Source: JAQGMO01 sp050954505 (GTDB lineage Bacteria > Pseudomonadota > Gammaproteobacteria > Burkholderiales > Burkholderiaceae_D). From it: a DNA stretch of 5,858 nt. Position numbers and translations under genes: made by a program. The notes under the pieces were generated by a model. The model had not been told where the DNA came from, searched no databases, and saw nothing but the letters and a program-made list of their open reading frames with translations. Each line of letters begins with the position of its first letter. The first letter of the stretch is position 1. Location: contig JBPBPY010000123.1 in the NCBI GenBank assembly GCA_050954505.1, positions 1 to 5,858 of the forward strand, in the 5' to 3' direction. Shown one piece after another: positions 1 through 4,349 of this stretch.

Positions 1-166
1 CAGTGCCAAGGTAGGCGGGCTTGAGGTTGACGTCCTCGGCGGAATCCCCACCGCCGCCGCAGGCGCAAAGGATCAGGGTCGTGCATAAAAGCGTTCCTGC
101 AAGCGCGCTTTGATGCGCGGCTGGAAATTTCGGTGACATGTGATGGTGGTGGGTGTCGATCGGCAT
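1..166 (-). CDS. N-terminal part of a predicted lipoprotein (3' end outside window)
   Basis: This minus-strand gene starts at 166 and is still open at the left window edge, so only about 55 codons are visible. The start is set by a clear Shine-Dalgarno AGGAG (172-176) 5 nt upstream. The N-terminus reads MPIDTHHHH, then a second Met (residue 10), a hydrophobic stretch (about residues 21-35) and a lipobox L33-C34-A35-C36, followed by GGGGDSAEDVN. Cys36 would be lipidated after signal peptidase II cleavage, and the Gly-rich linker after it is typical of lipoproteins in this bacterial group. Starting at Met10 would give a tidier signal peptide, but no Shine-Dalgarno precedes it. The mature part (VNLKPAYLGT) is too short to identify. 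A weak resemblance from memory to the start of 3-hydroxybutyrate-oligomer hydrolases is only a guess. The gene stands alone, preceded by a long AT-rich leader with inverted repeats. Confidence 0.75.
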   Translation of the reverse strand, partial: MPIDTHHHHMSPKFPAAHQSALAGTLLCTTLILCACGGGGDSAEDVNLKPAYLGT

Positions 167-171
167 GGTGT

Positions 172-195
172 CTCCTGTTGTGTTGTTGTTTTTTT
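172..195 (-). promoter_or_regulatory. Shine-Dalgarno and CAA-repeat/A-tract leader of the lipoprotein gene
   Basis: Read on the minus strand, a run of seven A's and four ACA/CAA triplets leads directly into AGGAG, which lies 5 nt before the ATG at 166. This unstructured A-rich stretch beside a full Shine-Dalgarno suggests efficient translation initiation. It also decides in favour of the start at 166 over the internal Met at 139. The enhancer role of the CAA repeat is inference. Confidence 0.6.
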
Positions 196-196
196 C

Positions 197-223
197 ACCG
201 GACCTGTTGATCCGGTATACCGG
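197..223. promoter_or_regulatory. Inverted repeats in the lipoprotein leader: CCGGTATACCGG palindrome plus third half-site
   Basis: Positions 212-223 form a perfect 12-bp palindrome, CCGGTATACCGG. The half-sites ACCGGA (197-202) and TCCGGT (211-216) form a second 6-bp inverted repeat with an 8-nt loop that shares one arm with the first. This gives three equivalent half-sites just upstream of the Shine-Dalgarno of the lipoprotein gene. The arrangement would suit a dimeric repressor operator or two mutually exclusive RNA hairpins. No T-run follows on the minus strand, so a simple terminator is unlikely. The bases are seen directly; the function is inferred. Confidence 0.4.
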
Positions 224-256
224 CCTCATGCAATGCTTGCCAGCGGATGTGAAGTC

Positions 257-296
257 GATCTCATTTCTCGCCGCCAGAAAACAAACCAGTGAGATC
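257..296. repeat. 7-bp inverted repeat with 26-nt loop
   Basis: GATCTCA (257-263) is matched exactly by TGAGATC (290-296), with 26 nt between. It lies in the intergenic stretch upstream of the lipoprotein gene and could be a long-loop hairpin in its leader or a pair of protein-binding half-sites. A 7-bp match at this distance can also arise by chance. Confidence 0.25.
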
Positions 297-329
297 ATGA
301 CAACTAACAACCATCATTCATACCTCGTA

Positions 330-358
330 TTAATACTTAGATGTTCTGATGCCGGCAA
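330..358 (-). promoter_or_regulatory. Possible sigma-70 promoter for the lipoprotein gene
   Basis: On the minus strand, TTGCCG (353-358) is followed after 17 nt by TATTAA (330-335). Each hexamer matches the sigma-70 consensus at four of six positions, with ideal spacing. The -10 lies inside a perfect AT-rich palindrome GTATTAATAC (327-336). Use of this site would give a leader of roughly 155-160 nt containing the inverted repeats nearer the gene. It is assigned by eye only. Confidence 0.3.
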
Positions 359-407
359 CACGGCGAACTGATTCCCGGGCGCCTGCGATGGTCGTGCCGG
401 ATAACAC

Positions 408-412
408 AAGGA
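408..412 (+). promoter_or_regulatory. Shine-Dalgarno AAGGA of the Tat-signal mini-ORF
   Basis: AAGGA lies 6 nt upstream of the ATG at 419 on the plus strand. A well-spaced Shine-Dalgarno directly before a twin-arginine motif argues that this start belongs, or once belonged, to a real gene. Confidence 0.5.
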
Positions 413-418
413 AAACAC

Positions 419-487
419 ATGAATTCAAGGCGCCGCACTTTTCTTGTTCGCACGCTTGCGGGTGCCGGTTTGATAACAGACGCTTGA
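419..487 (+). pseudogene. Truncated 5' stump of a Tat-exported protein gene (22 codons)
   Basis: The reading frame starts with ATG at 419, has AAGGA 6 nt upstream, and ends at TGA (485-487) after 22 codons. The peptide begins MNSRRRTFLV and continues with a short hydrophobic stretch (RTLAGAGLI). SRRRTFL fits the twin-arginine consensus S/T-R-R-x-F-L-K well, so this looks like the n-region and start of the h-region of a Tat signal peptide. The frame then becomes TDA-stop. No signal-peptidase site or mature domain follows, and the rplY terminator begins 38 bp further on. The likeliest reading is that a secreted-protein gene lost everything past its signal peptide by deletion or rearrangement. 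Small Tat substrates such as high-potential iron-sulfur proteins have similar starts, but the lost protein cannot be identified. Alternatives are a functional small peptide or chance. Confidence 0.45.
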
Positions 488-524
488 AGTGTCGACCAGA
501 CATTGATCAGTACTGCAAAAGCAC

Positions 525-555
525 AAAAAAAACCGCCGGCAAGCGGCGGGTTTTT
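525..555 (-). terminator. Rho-independent terminator of rplY
   Basis: On the minus strand the hairpin has the 6-bp stem CCGCCG/CGGCGG (544-549 with 533-538) around a 5-nt loop, followed by eight T's (complement of 525-532). It lies about 38 bp past the rplY stop codon, the expected distance. The other flank carries five T's on the plus strand (551-555), so the element could also stop plus-strand transcription coming from the Tat stump side. Confidence 0.85.
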
Positions 556-587
556 GGTGCGTCCGGCGAGATGCCGGAATGTTCCTG

Positions 588-1217
588 TTACTTCTTTTCT
601 GGCGTGGCAGCAGCAGCAACTGCAGCAGCAGCGGCCAGTTCTTCAGCCGATTCCACCTTGCCGGCCGGGATCGACGCGGTAGCGATGGTTGGGTTGTCGC
701 CATGGATCACGGCGGTCACGCCTGCTGGCAGGGTGACATCTTCCAGATGGACCGAGGTGCCGATTTCCAGGTTGCCCAGGTCGACTGAAATGAATTCAGG
801 CAGATCCTTCGGCAGGCAGGTGACGTCGAGCTCGGTCATCACGTGCGAAACGATACCGCCCGACAGCTTGACTGCCGGCGAAGTCTCGGCGTTGATGAAG
901 TGCAGTGGCACCTTGACATGGATCTTCTGGCCGGCGTCGACGCGCTGGAAATCTGCATGCAGAACCAGTTGCTTGTATGCGTGGACCTGGAAGTCGCGCA
1001 GCAGGACCTGCTGGACCTTGCCATCGATTTCCATGTCGAGGATCGACGAATGGAAAGTTTCCTTTTTCAATGCATGGTACAGCGCATTGTGGTCGAGCGT
1101 GATGTTCAACGGGGCTTCGGTGCCACCGTAGATGATGCCTGGCGTGTGGCCAGCATTGCGCAGGCGGCGGCTCGCTCCGGACCCCTGCTCTTTGCGTGCG
1201 AATGCGATAACTTTCAT
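588..1217 (-). CDS. rplY: 50S ribosomal protein L25 (long, CTC/TL5-type)
   Basis: The product is a 209-residue ribosomal protein that binds 5S rRNA at the central protuberance of the large subunit. The start at 1217 is chosen because the protein then begins MKVIAFARKEQGSG, as the family does, with GGAG (1224-1227) 6 nt upstream. An in-frame ATG at 1286 would add 23 untypical residues. Residues 1-92 are the L25 5S-binding domain, with the conserved GASRRLRNAG (14-23) and PGIIYGG (26-32). Residues about 95-183 form the second beta-rich domain of the long CTC/TL5-type proteins, including LDVTCLPKDLPEFI (130-143). E. coli L25, by contrast, has about 94 residues and only the first domain. Residues 184-209 are a low-complexity Ala/Glu tail ending TPEKK. 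The gene lies 296 bp beyond prs, a pairing common in betaproteobacteria, and is closed by a terminator at 525-555. The usual neighbour pth is not visible. Confidence 0.97.
   Translation of the reverse strand: MKVIAFARKEQGSGASRRLRNAGHTPGIIYGGTEAPLNITLDHNALYHALKKETFHSSILDMEIDGKVQQVLLRDFQVHAYKQLVLHADFQRVDAGQKIHVKVPLHFINAETSPAVKLSGGIVSHVMTELDVTCLPKDLPEFISVDLGNLEIGTSVHLEDVTLPAGVTAVIHGDNPTIATASIPAGKVESAEELAAAAAVAAAATPEKK
607..633. repeat. rplY: GCA trinucleotide run in the rplY tail
   Basis: On the plus strand, four GCA triplets (607-618), an ACT and then GCAGCAGCAGCG (622-633) encode most of the alanine stretch of the L25 C-terminal tail on the minus strand. The near-perfect triplet run could expand or contract in frame and change tail length without destroying the protein. 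Confidence 0.6.
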
Positions 1218-1260
1218 GTAGTACTCCAAGATTTGCCAGGCCAATGGGCCCGGCGGTAAG

Positions 1261-1284
1261 GAATCTCCCGCGACCAGGAGATTC
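1261..1284 (-). promoter_or_regulatory. Hairpin in the rplY leader
   Basis: GAATCTCC (1261-1268) and GGAGATTC (1277-1284) are perfect 8-bp inverted repeats around an 8-nt loop. They end 43 nt upstream of the rplY start codon at 1217. In the minus-strand transcript this would form a stable hairpin upstream of, but not covering, the Shine-Dalgarno. No U-run follows, so it is not a terminator. A regulatory role in L25 expression or RNA processing is possible but unproven. Confidence 0.4.
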
Positions 1285-1386
1285 AAGGGTGGGCTGTTCC
1301 ATGTGTTCCCGTTGCTCTGGAAACCTTCTTGCGTCCAGCCGTTGCGTCCGGCATGGTCGTGTGCTGCATGGTCAAACCCGAATAAG

Positions 1387-1410
1387 CAATGCGGCTGTCA
1401 TGCCGCATTG
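1387..1410 (-). terminator. Perfect 9-bp hairpin between prs and rplY, possible weak terminator or attenuator
   Basis: CAATGCGGC (1387-1395) and GCCGCATTG (1402-1410) pair perfectly around a 6-nt loop. On the minus strand the hairpin is followed by CTTATTC, which is only modestly T-rich, so intrinsic termination would be partial at best. It lies about 104 bp after the prs stop and about 170 bp before rplY. It may separate prs transcription from rplY or protect the prs mRNA 3' end. Confidence 0.4.
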
Positions 1411-1425
1411 GTGTGTAATCTGCAG

Positions 1426-1520
1426 TTCAGTGCGCGGTTCTGGCCGCGGTTCGGTCCGCAATTCAGCCGGCAGTTTCAGTCCGCAGCTCAGTCCGCAGTT
1501 TTAGTCCGCATTTTTAGTCA
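1426..1520. repeat. Degenerate 12-bp tandem array after prs (about 7 units plus a partial)
   Basis: Reading the plus strand, successive units begin at 1426, 1438, 1450, 1462, 1475, 1487 and 1500, with a partial unit from 1513. The consensus is TTCAGTCCGCAG. Units 5 and 6 are nearly identical, while units 1 to 4 and 7 have diverged; occasional single T insertions make some steps 13 bp. The last partial unit (TTAGTCA) runs into the prs stop codon and final codons, so the array abuts the gene directly. On the transcribed strand the unit is CTGCGGACTGAA. Insertions of one base break any shared reading frame, so a coding origin is not supported. It looks like a small minisatellite in the prs 3' UTR / rplY leader. 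Confidence 0.6.
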
Positions 1521-2464
1521 ATAAACAGCGACATCACCGAGTCGCCCTTGCTGATGCGCTTGAACGTTTCGGCCAGCAATTCCGCGCATGACAGCTGACG
1601 GATTTTCGAACACGCCTTGGCCGCCGCCGAAAGGGGAATCGTATCGACCACCACCAGTTCGTCGAGCGTGGAATTGTTGATGCGTTCGATGGCCGGACCC
1701 GACAGCACCGGGTGGGTACAGTAAGCCACCACCTTCTTGGCGCCGCGTTCCTTGAGGACTTCGGCTGCCTTGGTCAGGGTGCCGGCAGTGTCGACCATGT
1801 CATCCATGATCACGCAGTTGCGGCCTTCGACTTCACCGATGATGTTCATGACTTCCGAGACGTTGGCCTTCGGACGGCGCTTGTCGATGATGGCCAGGTC
1901 GCAGTTCAGGCGCTTGGCCAGCGCACGCGCACGCACCACGCCGCCAACGTCGGGGGAAACCACCAGCAGGTCGTCGTATTTCTTGCTCACCAGGTCGCCC
2001 AGCAGGATCGGCGAAGCATAGATGTTATCGACGGGAATATCGAAGAAGCCCTGGATTTGATCGGCGTGCAGATCCATGATCAAAACACGTTCAACGCCGG
2101 CTTCCTGCAGCATGTTGGCCACCACCTTGGCCGAGATCGCCACGCGCGCCGAACGCGGACGGCGGTCCTGGCGGGCGTAACCAAAGTAGGGGATGGCGGC
2201 GGTGATGCGGCCGGCCGAGGCGCGCTTCAAGGCATCGACCATCAGCATGACTTCCATCAAGTGGTCATTGGTCGGTGCACAGGTGGATTGCAGCACGAAG
2301 ACATCCTTGCCGCGCACGTTCTCGTTGATCTCGACGACGATTTCACCATCGGAGAATTTGGAGACTGCGGCCTTCCCCAGTGGAATGCCCAACTGTTTGG
2401 CAACTGCCAAGGCCAATTCAGGATTTGCATTGCCGGTGAAAACCATCAGGTTCTGGGGCGACAT
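1514..2464 (-). CDS. prs: Ribose-phosphate pyrophosphokinase (PRPP synthetase)
   Basis: The enzyme transfers pyrophosphate from ATP to ribose 5-phosphate to make PRPP, the cytosolic precursor for purine, pyrimidine, histidine, tryptophan and NAD synthesis. The chosen start at 2464 gives 316 residues, the usual length of the class I family, beginning MSPQNLMVFTGNANPEL. AGAGG (2469-2473) lies 4 nt upstream. An in-frame ATG at 2485 would give 323 residues but has no Shine-Dalgarno. Visible motifs are YARQDRRPRS (96-105, ATP binding), the PRPP-synthetase signature DLHADQIQGFFD (131-142), the catalytic flexible loop around KRRPKANVSEV (195-205) and the ribose-phosphate loop DDMVDTAGT (221-229). 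Nothing is missing from the active site. The gene lies 74 bp after tRNA-Gln, with a strong stem-loop between them, and may be co-transcribed with it. rplY follows after a repeat-containing spacer. Confidence 0.98.
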   Translation of the reverse strand: MSPQNLMVFTGNANPELALAVAKQLGIPLGKAAVSKFSDGEIVVEINENVRGKDVFVLQSTCAPTNDHLMEVMLMVDALKRASAGRITAAIPYFGYARQDRRPRSARVAISAKVVANMLQEAGVERVLIMDLHADQIQGFFDIPVDNIYASPILLGDLVSKKYDDLLVVSPDVGGVVRARALAKRLNCDLAIIDKRRPKANVSEVMNIIGEVEGRNCVIMDDMVDTAGTLTKAAEVLKERGAKKVVAYCTHPVLSGPAIERINNSTLDELVVVDTIPLSAAAKACSKIRQLSCAELLAETFKRISKGDSVMSLFID

Positions 2465-2468
2465 GGGG

Positions 2469-2473
2469 CCTCT
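2469..2473 (-). promoter_or_regulatory. Shine-Dalgarno deciding the prs start
   Basis: AGAGG on the minus strand stands 4 nt before the ATG at 2464. The alternative ATG at 2485 is preceded by GAACTTCAA, which has no anti-16S complementarity. This favours the 316-residue product. Confidence 0.55.
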
Positions 2474-2496
2474 GGGTACAGTCATTTGAAGTTCGA

Positions 2497-2529
2497 ATGC
2501 CGCCAAAGCGACAATTTCGCTGGCGGCAT
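2497..2529 (-). promoter_or_regulatory. Strong two-part stem-loop between tRNA-Gln and prs
   Basis: ATGCCGCC (2497-2504) pairs with GGCGGCAT (2522-2529) over 8 bp. Inside it AGCGA (2507-2511) pairs with TCGCT (2517-2521) around a 5-nt loop, leaving a 2-nt bulge on one side. On the transcribed minus strand the structure starts 9 nt after the tRNA CCA end and ends 32 nt before the prs ATG. No U-run follows, so it is not an ordinary terminator. It could guide 3' processing of the tRNA precursor or stabilise or regulate the prs 5' end. The pairing is seen directly; the role is inference. Confidence 0.5.
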
Positions 2530-2538
2530 GATGTTGAA

Positions 2539-2615
2539 TGGCAGGGGAAGAAGGATTCGAACCTTCGAATGCTGGAATCAAAATCCAGTGCCTTAACCGA
2601 CTTGGCGACTCCCCT
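2539..2615 (-). tRNA. tRNA-Gln (anticodon UUG)
   Basis: On the minus strand the 77-nt sequence folds into a full cloverleaf. The acceptor stem is AGGGGAG with TTCCCCT (one G-U pair at its base), the discriminator is G and CCA is encoded (2539-2541). The anticodon arm CTGGA/TCCAG carries the loop TTTTGAT, so the anticodon is TTG (2579-2581), reading CAA and, by wobble, CAG. The T arm is GAAGG/CCTTC with loop TTCGAAT. The D arm contains the expected GGTTAAGG-type loop. The gene lies 70 bp after ispE and 74 bp before prs on the same strand, so it is probably excised from a longer transcript. Confidence 0.97.
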
Positions 2616-2685
2616 ACACAACCTGAAGCCTGGCTTCGTTCCGGCGCTTCCAGAGCGCCCGGGACTGGGTCAGACAAATTCTGAA

Positions 2686-3555
2686 CTACTGGTCCGCCAG
2701 ATGGGCCAGAGGATGTTTCGCCATCCCCTTCGCCTTCCACGCGTTCCATTCCTGCGGCATGACTGCCAGTACCTGGTTTGCCAACGCTTCCTGCGGAAAC
2801 GGGCAAAAAACACATGCACCAGAACCCGTCATTCGCGCCGGGCCAAATGTGCCCAGCCAGTCGATCGCTTTCGCAACCGGAGCATACAATCGCTTGGCGA
2901 CTGTTTGCAAGTCATTTTTTCCGAACTCCGTTGGTGCCCTGGAAAAGTCCGATATTTTGACCGGTTTGCTATCCCTTGTCAAATCCGTTGCGCAAAATAT
3001 TTTTGCAGTCGGAATCGAGACCCCTGGTTCGATCACCACGAACCAGCTCTCAGGCAGTTCCACGGCGCTCAAGGCTTCGCCCACACCTTCGGCAAAGGCA
3101 TTTTGCCCAAACAGGAAAAATGGAATGTCGGCACCCAGCTGCAAACCCAGTGCCATCAGTTCGGTGCGGGTCAATCCGGCCTGCCATAAATGGTTCAGCG
3201 CCAGCAGGGTGGTGGCGGCGTCGGAAGAGCCGCCGCCGAGGCCGCCACCCATCGGCAAGCGTTTGACGATGGCAATGTCTGCACCAGGCACGCCCGACCG
3301 GCCATGACGCTCCTTGAAGGCCGTCTGCAGCAGGTGCGCGGCGCGCATGATCAGGTCGGATTGTTCGGGCACACCGGGCACCGCCGTGGTCCGCCGCAGC
3401 ACGCCATCGTCACGCACCACGAAGTCAAGCGTGTCGCCATGGTCGATCAACTGGAACAGACTCTGCAACAGATGGTAGCCGTCCGGCCGCCGGCCGGTAA
3501 CATGCAGGAACAGGTTCAGCTTTGCAGGCGCTGCACAGCCATACAAGGCCCGCAT
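2686..3555 (-). CDS. ispE: 4-diphosphocytidyl-2-C-methyl-D-erythritol kinase
   Basis: This cytosolic GHMP-family kinase phosphorylates the 2-hydroxyl of CDP-methylerythritol with ATP, the fourth step of the MEP pathway to isopentenyl diphosphate. The start at 3555 gives 289 residues beginning MRALYGCAAPAKLNLFL, close to the E. coli enzyme in length and alignment. Only a weak AGGCGG lies upstream. In-frame starts further up (ATG at 3603, 305 residues) add a Pro/Val-rich segment unlike the family and lack a Shine-Dalgarno. Key residues are present: Lys12 of PAKLNL, DGYH (25-28), the glycine-rich ATP loop PMGGGLGGGSSDAA (101-114), Asp143 in LGADIPFF, and the C-terminal TGSGACVF motif. The gene follows lolB by 64 bp, an order frequent in proteobacteria, and precedes tRNA-Gln. 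The stop codon is TAG. Confidence 0.97.
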   Translation of the reverse strand: MRALYGCAAPAKLNLFLHVTGRRPDGYHLLQSLFQLIDHGDTLDFVVRDDGVLRRTTAVPGVPEQSDLIMRAAHLLQTAFKERHGRSGVPGADIAIVKRLPMGGGLGGGSSDAATTLLALNHLWQAGLTRTELMALGLQLGADIPFFLFGQNAFAEGVGEALSAVELPESWFVVIEPGVSIPTAKIFCATDLTRDSKPVKISDFSRAPTEFGKNDLQTVAKRLYAPVAKAIDWLGTFGPARMTGSGACVFCPFPQEALANQVLAVMPQEWNAWKAKGMAKHPLAHLADQ

Positions 3556-3619
3556 CACTGGCCCGCCTGGCACAGGCGCGGCATCGACGGGGAAGACAGG
3601 CATTGCCGGCACTGCGCGC

Positions 3620-4339
3620 TCATGGCGTGGCACTCGAGACTGCCGCACTGCCAGCCTGCCATTCATCGATGACAATGCGCACGGCAACATCGCCAGCCTG
3701 CCTGGTGTGGCGCTGCAGGTCGATGCGTTTCGGGTGCACGGGCCCGCCCTGCGTTTGCCAGTCCGGGTAGGCAATCGTCCAGCCGTCGCTGCTTTGCACG
3801 GGGCTGGCGGAGGCAGCGTCGACGGCCGCACGGGCACCGCCCTGGCCGGTATAGCCTTGCAACCACCAGCGCAAGCCGGCGATCGGCAACGGCCAACCCA
3901 GGGCATTGGTGACCAGGCTGTCGACATCGCTGGCCGTCTGTGGCGGTTTTCCGCTTTGGGTCAACGTGGCCAGGGTTGGTGTGACTTCGATGCTGGCAAC
4001 GGTTTGTCCCAGTGGTGAACGCAGGCTCAGCTGCGTGCGCTCAGGCGACTGGACCCAGACAAAGCTGCCATACACCGCTTCTTCACTCTGGTTTTGCTGG
4101 TAGCGCATGGACAGGCGACCGCTGATGGCGATGTTGTCCTGATACGGCCGCACCGAGCCAAGCGCTGCCGCCACAGCAGGGGAGGGCGATGGTAACGCCG
4201 TGACCGGCGCCGTTGGCGGTGTCAAACCGGCGCAGGCCGACAGTGTCAGCAGCGCCGGCATGGCAGCCCATCGGCAACGACAGCGGAACAATGCGCGCAC
4301 GCAGGGCACTGCACGTGACAGCAGAAATTCGCGACTCAT
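3620..4339 (-). CDS. lolB: Outer-membrane lipoprotein LolB
   Basis: LolB is itself a lipoprotein. It accepts lipoproteins from the periplasmic carrier LolA and inserts them into the inner leaflet of the outer membrane. The 239-residue product has an Arg-rich n-region, a hydrophobic stretch and a lipobox L33-S34-A35-C36. Ala at +2 is consistent with outer-membrane sorting. After a Pro/Ser/Ala linker (about 39-60) comes the LolB fold, with ISGRLSMRY, a GSFVWVQSPERTQLSLRSPLGQ-like core (the family's SPLGQTVA segment is intact) and NALGWPLPIAGLRWWLQG. The signal peptide is rather long. A start at Met27 would remove all positive charge from it and is unlikely. AGGG overlaps the TAG of the upstream TPR gene, and the ATG lies 7 nt after that stop, suggesting translational coupling. 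ispE follows. Confidence 0.93.
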   Translation of the reverse strand: MSREFLLSRAVPCVRALFRCRCRWAAMPALLTLSACAGLTPPTAPVTALPSPSPAVAAALGSVRPYQDNIAISGRLSMRYQQNQSEEAVYGSFVWVQSPERTQLSLRSPLGQTVASIEVTPTLATLTQSGKPPQTASDVDSLVTNALGWPLPIAGLRWWLQGYTGQGGARAAVDAASASPVQSSDGWTIAYPDWQTQGGPVHPKRIDLQRHTRQAGDVAVRIVIDEWQAGSAAVSSATP

Positions 4340-4344
4340 GGATG

Positions 4345-4349
4345 CCCTA
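4345..4349 (-). promoter_or_regulatory. lolB Shine-Dalgarno overlapping the TPR gene stop
   Basis: TAGGG on the minus strand contains both the TAG stop of the TPR gene (4347-4349) and an AGGG Shine-Dalgarno (4345-4348) 5 nt before the lolB ATG. Ribosomes finishing the TPR gene could therefore reinitiate directly on lolB. Confidence 0.55.

Larger units (their letters stand above)
167..587. other. Intergenic region between the partial lipoprotein gene and rplY
   Basis: This 421-bp stretch holds no full-length gene. From left to right it contains the lipoprotein translation signals (172-195), overlapping inverted repeats (197-223), a 7-bp inverted repeat (257-296), an AT-rich zone with a possible promoter (327-358), a 22-codon plus-strand ORF with a Tat signal start (419-487) and the rplY terminator (525-555). 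Between 488 and 524 I see nothing recognisable. Short plus-strand ORFs beginning near 153 and 349 lack Shine-Dalgarno support and recognisable protein character. Confidence 0.7.

Noticed and set aside
349..1131. 260-codon plus-strand ORF
   Set aside because: It is antisense to rplY for most of its length, spans the rplY terminator, and its product is Ser/Arg/Trp-rich with no recognisable domain.
1218..1286. N-terminal extension of rplY to an ATG at 1286
   Set aside because: The added 23 residues are not L25-like; the start at 1217 has GGAG at 6 nt and the family N-terminus MKVIAF.
1329..1373. Short direct repeats TTGCGTCC (1329, 1342) and GCATGGTC (1351, 1366) in the prs-rplY spacer
   Set aside because: Two copies of 8 bp each are too little to separate from chance; no matching operator is known to me.
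1426..1520. CRISPR array
   Set aside because: The units are contiguous 12-13 bp tandem copies without spacers, and no cas gene is present.
1712..2596. 294-codon plus-strand ORF
   Set aside because: It is an antisense shadow of prs, running through the tRNA-Gln gene, with a composition (many His/Gln/Asp) expected from the complement of a GC-rich gene.
2643..2659. Hairpin GGCGCT/AGCGCC between ispE and tRNA-Gln, as a terminator
   Set aside because: The stem is only 6 bp and no T-run follows on the minus strand, so it does not look like an intrinsic terminator. The adjacent palindrome GAAGCCTGGCTTC (2625-2637) also has no clear role.
2465..2815. Upstream extension of the prs frame
   Set aside because: It reads through the tRNA-Gln gene and the ispE 3' end, so it cannot be coding.
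3556..3927. N-terminal extension of ispE
   Set aside because: The extension overlaps lolB in another frame and is Pro/Arg-rich. IspE homology begins at MRALYGCAAPAKLNL (3555).
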